A stretch of DNA of 64,000 nt from contig NZ_VCDK01000002.1 of assembly GCF_007995215.1 (NCBI RefSeq), positions 1 to 64,000 of the forward strand. Direction: 5' to 3'. The DNA is from Shimia ponticola. GTDB lineage: Bacteria; Pseudomonadota; Alphaproteobacteria; Rhodobacterales; Rhodobacteraceae. The position numbers were made by a program, and so were the translations under genes. This document shows, piece by piece, positions 62,331 through 64,000 of the stretch (position 1 is the stretch's first letter; every line of letters begins with the position of its first letter). The notes beneath the pieces are model-generated. The model searched no databases. It was not told the DNA's origin and saw only the letters and a list, made by a program, of their open reading frames with translations.

Positions 62331-63992
62331 ATGGCACTGGGGCCTCAAAACCTGCGCGAAATCCTTGCCCAAAGCTGGGCATTGCTGCGTGCAAACGGGC
62401 CAAGCCAAGTCCAGTTTTGGTTCATCGCGCTTCTGGTGGGTATCGCGGGCGGTTTTGCGGCGCTTGGCTTTCGGCTTGCCATCGAAGCGCTGCAAAAGGC
62501 GTTCTACGGTGTGGATGACATCAGCCTGATGCACAGTTTTGCGGCAGGCCTGCCGTGGTATGTCATCTTGGTTATCCCGATCATTGGCGGTCTGGCCGTC
62601 GGGATAATCCTGAATACCTTTACCCGCGACGGGCGCGTGCGGTCGGTGGCCGATGTCATTGAAGGTGCAGCGCTTCGCGAAGGCCGTGTTGAGGGACGCG
62701 AGGGGTTGGCCTCGGCTCTGGCTTCGTTGATTACCTTGTCCACGGGTGGGTCGACGGGTCGAGAGGGACCGGTTGTTCACCTGGCCGGGGTGATTTCGTC
62801 CAAAGTCTCAAAACTGATCAAGGCAGATGGCATCACGGGACGTGACCTTTTGGGATGCGCTGTCGCGGCGGCGGTATCTGCGTCGTTCAACGCCCCGATT
62901 GCTGGTGCTCTATTCGCGCTTGAGGTGATCTTGCGCCATTTTGCGCTGCACGCCTTTGCGCCGATCATGATCGCGTCAGTTGCCGGCACCGTCGTGGCAC
63001 GCGCGCGTTTCGGGGACATCACGGAATTCGAAATTCCGGGCGAACCGGTGCTCAGTTTCTACTTAGAACTGCCCGCTTTCCTCATTCTCGGCCTTATGTG
63101 TGGGATCGTGGCGGTGATCATGATGCGCACCGTGTTCTGGACAGAAGAGGCCGCCAACAGCCTGCAAGACCGCACGGGGATTCCCGGTTTCTTGCGACCA
63201 GCGATCTCTGGGGCGGCGCTTGGTGCCATCGCCATTTTCTTTCCACATATCATCGGTGTCGGATACGAAACGACGACAGAGGCACTCTCTGGCAACATAC
63301 TTTGGCACAACGCGGTGGTCTTTTGCATCGTCAAGATCGTGGCCGTCGCCATCACCATGGGCGGGCGCATGGGCGGTGGCATCTTTTCTCCATCACTGAT
63401 GGTGGGCGCGTTGACCGGGCTTGCCTTCGGGATCATCGCGACAAGCCTTTTTCCCAACGTCTCTGGCACCACGTCGCTTTATGCCTTGGCGGGCATGGGC
63501 GCTGTGGCCGCCGCCGTTTTGGGCGCGCCGATTTCGACGATCCTCATCGTTTTTGAGCTCACGGGCGACTGGCAGACCGGGCTTGCGGTGATGGTGGCGG
63601 TATCGATGTCGACGGCGCTTGCCACCAACCTTGTTGATCGCAGCTTCTTTCTTACTCAGTTGGAGCGTCGCGGCATTCACCTTGCTGCCGGGCCTCAGGC
63701 CTATCTGCTCGCCACCTTTGGCGTGGCCCAGATCATGCGGCGGCCTGATCACCCGGATGCCCCACCAGAAAACACCAGTTGGTCCAAGATTAACGAAGGT
63801 ATCTATCTGACGACCGTCGCCACCCTAGAGGACGCGATGCCGATCTTTGAGCAGAGCAACGCTGTCTACATCCCGATCGTCAATCTGGGCAAAGACGGTA
63901 CGCCCACGTTGCAGGGGACGCTGCATCAGGTTGATGCGCTCAAAGCCTATAACCGCGCGCTGGCGGCGACAGCCGCAGAAGAGCATTCCTAG
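62331..63992 (+). CDS. ClC-type chloride channel/transporter
   Basis: A 553-residue voltage-gated-chloride-channel family protein with about ten to twelve membrane helices. Selectivity motifs GGSTGREGPVVHLAG (GREGP form, with Glu as in antiporters), and GGGIFSPSLMVGA are present. The C-terminal 90 residues have only a part of a CBS domain (EGIYLTTVATLEDAMPIFEQ). The ATG at 62331 has GGAG upstream and starts at the cytoplasmic helix; the longer frame is not family-like. It may exchange Cl- for H+. Confidence 0.88.
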   Translation: MALGPQNLREILAQSWALLRANGPSQVQFWFIALLVGIAGGFAALGFRLAIEALQKAFYGVDDISLMHSFAAGLPWYVILVIPIIGGLAVGIILNTFTRDGRVRSVADVIEGAALREGRVEGREGLASALASLITLSTGGSTGREGPVVHLAGVISSKVSKLIKADGITGRDLLGCAVAAAVSASFNAPIAGALFALEVILRHFALHAFAPIMIASVAGTVVARARFGDITEFEIPGEPVLSFYLELPAFLILGLMCGIVAVIMMRTVFWTEEAANSLQDRTGIPGFLRPAISGAALGAIAIFFPHIIGVGYETTTEALSGNILWHNAVVFCIVKIVAVAITMGGRMGGGIFSPSLMVGALTGLAFGIIATSLFPNVSGTTSLYALAGMGAVAAAVLGAPISTILIVFELTGDWQTGLAVMVAVSMSTALATNLVDRSFFLTQLERRGIHLAAGPQAYLLATFGVAQIMRRPDHPDAPPENTSWSKINEGIYLTTVATLEDAMPIFEQSNAVYIPIVNLGKDGTPTLQGTLHQVDALKAYNRALAATAAEEHS

Positions 63993-64000
63993 AGCTTTTC

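Overview
The window is a 64-kb piece of an alphaproteobacterial chromosome, most likely from the order Rhodobacterales (Roseobacter group). The reasons are the high G+C coding style, the family content (DUF2484 next to murC, a DUF1127 gene followed by CCUCCUCCC-loop RNAs, FnrL with the cbb3 oxidase genes, a 23S 2'-O-methyltransferase beside tRNA-Tyr) and the intergenic palindromes typical of that group. A BciA-type 8-vinyl reductase gene suggests that the organism, or a recent ancestor, makes bacteriochlorophyll. There is no phage, insertion sequence, rRNA operon or CRISPR array.

Layout. 0-2 kb: tRNA-Tyr, rlmB, a zinc-ribbon protein and a Tat-exported YHS protein. 2-5.5 kb, minus strand: bciA and half of the histidine pathway (hisA, a DUF2867 gene, hisF, hisE). 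5.7-17 kb: DUF2147, a cytochrome P450, the UvrD/PcrA helicase, an NTF2-like protein, pyruvate carboxylase, an SH3 protein, tRNA-Gly and an HTH-plus-hydrolase protein. 17-27.3 kb: a complete cbb3 oxidase locus (ccoNOQP then ccoGHIS), fnrL and a divergent hemN, with three identical FNR boxes. 27.4-31 kb: a glutathione transferase, hisB-hisH, a LysE exporter with its divergent Lrp regulator, and a DUF1127 gene with four short RNAs behind an RpoH-type promoter. 31.2-32.3 kb: the Mrp/ApbC Fe-S carrier gene. 33-57 kb: the division and cell-wall (dcw) cluster in the order mraZ, rsmH, ftsL, ftsI, murE, murF, mraY, [SDR], murD, [two minus-strand genes], ftsW, murG, murC, [121-bp repeats, DUF2484, 549-aa orphan], murB, ddl, ftsQ, ftsA, ftsZ, then a strong terminator. 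57-64 kb: lpxC, bamD, recN, an FAD-linked oxidase and a ClC-type chloride channel.

How the genes work together. The cco-fnrL-hemN block is a low-oxygen respiration module: FnrL should sense oxygen and switch on the high-affinity oxidase, its copper and maturation proteins and oxygen-independent haem synthesis. The dcw block makes lipid II and the divisome; a long leader before mraZ carries several arrays of MraZ-type repeats. lpxC and bamD extend this to the outer membrane. The DUF1127-RNA locus resembles the CcaF1-CcsR stress locus of Rhodobacter sphaeroides.

The most interesting points are the four-RNA CcsR-like array with its matching promoter, the two-orientation MraZ box arrays, the compositionally foreign 549-aa gene inside dcw, the split and opposed his gene blocks, and the cysteine-rich tail on CcoQ. 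All family assignments come from reading motifs in the sequence and memory of the families; no database search was run.
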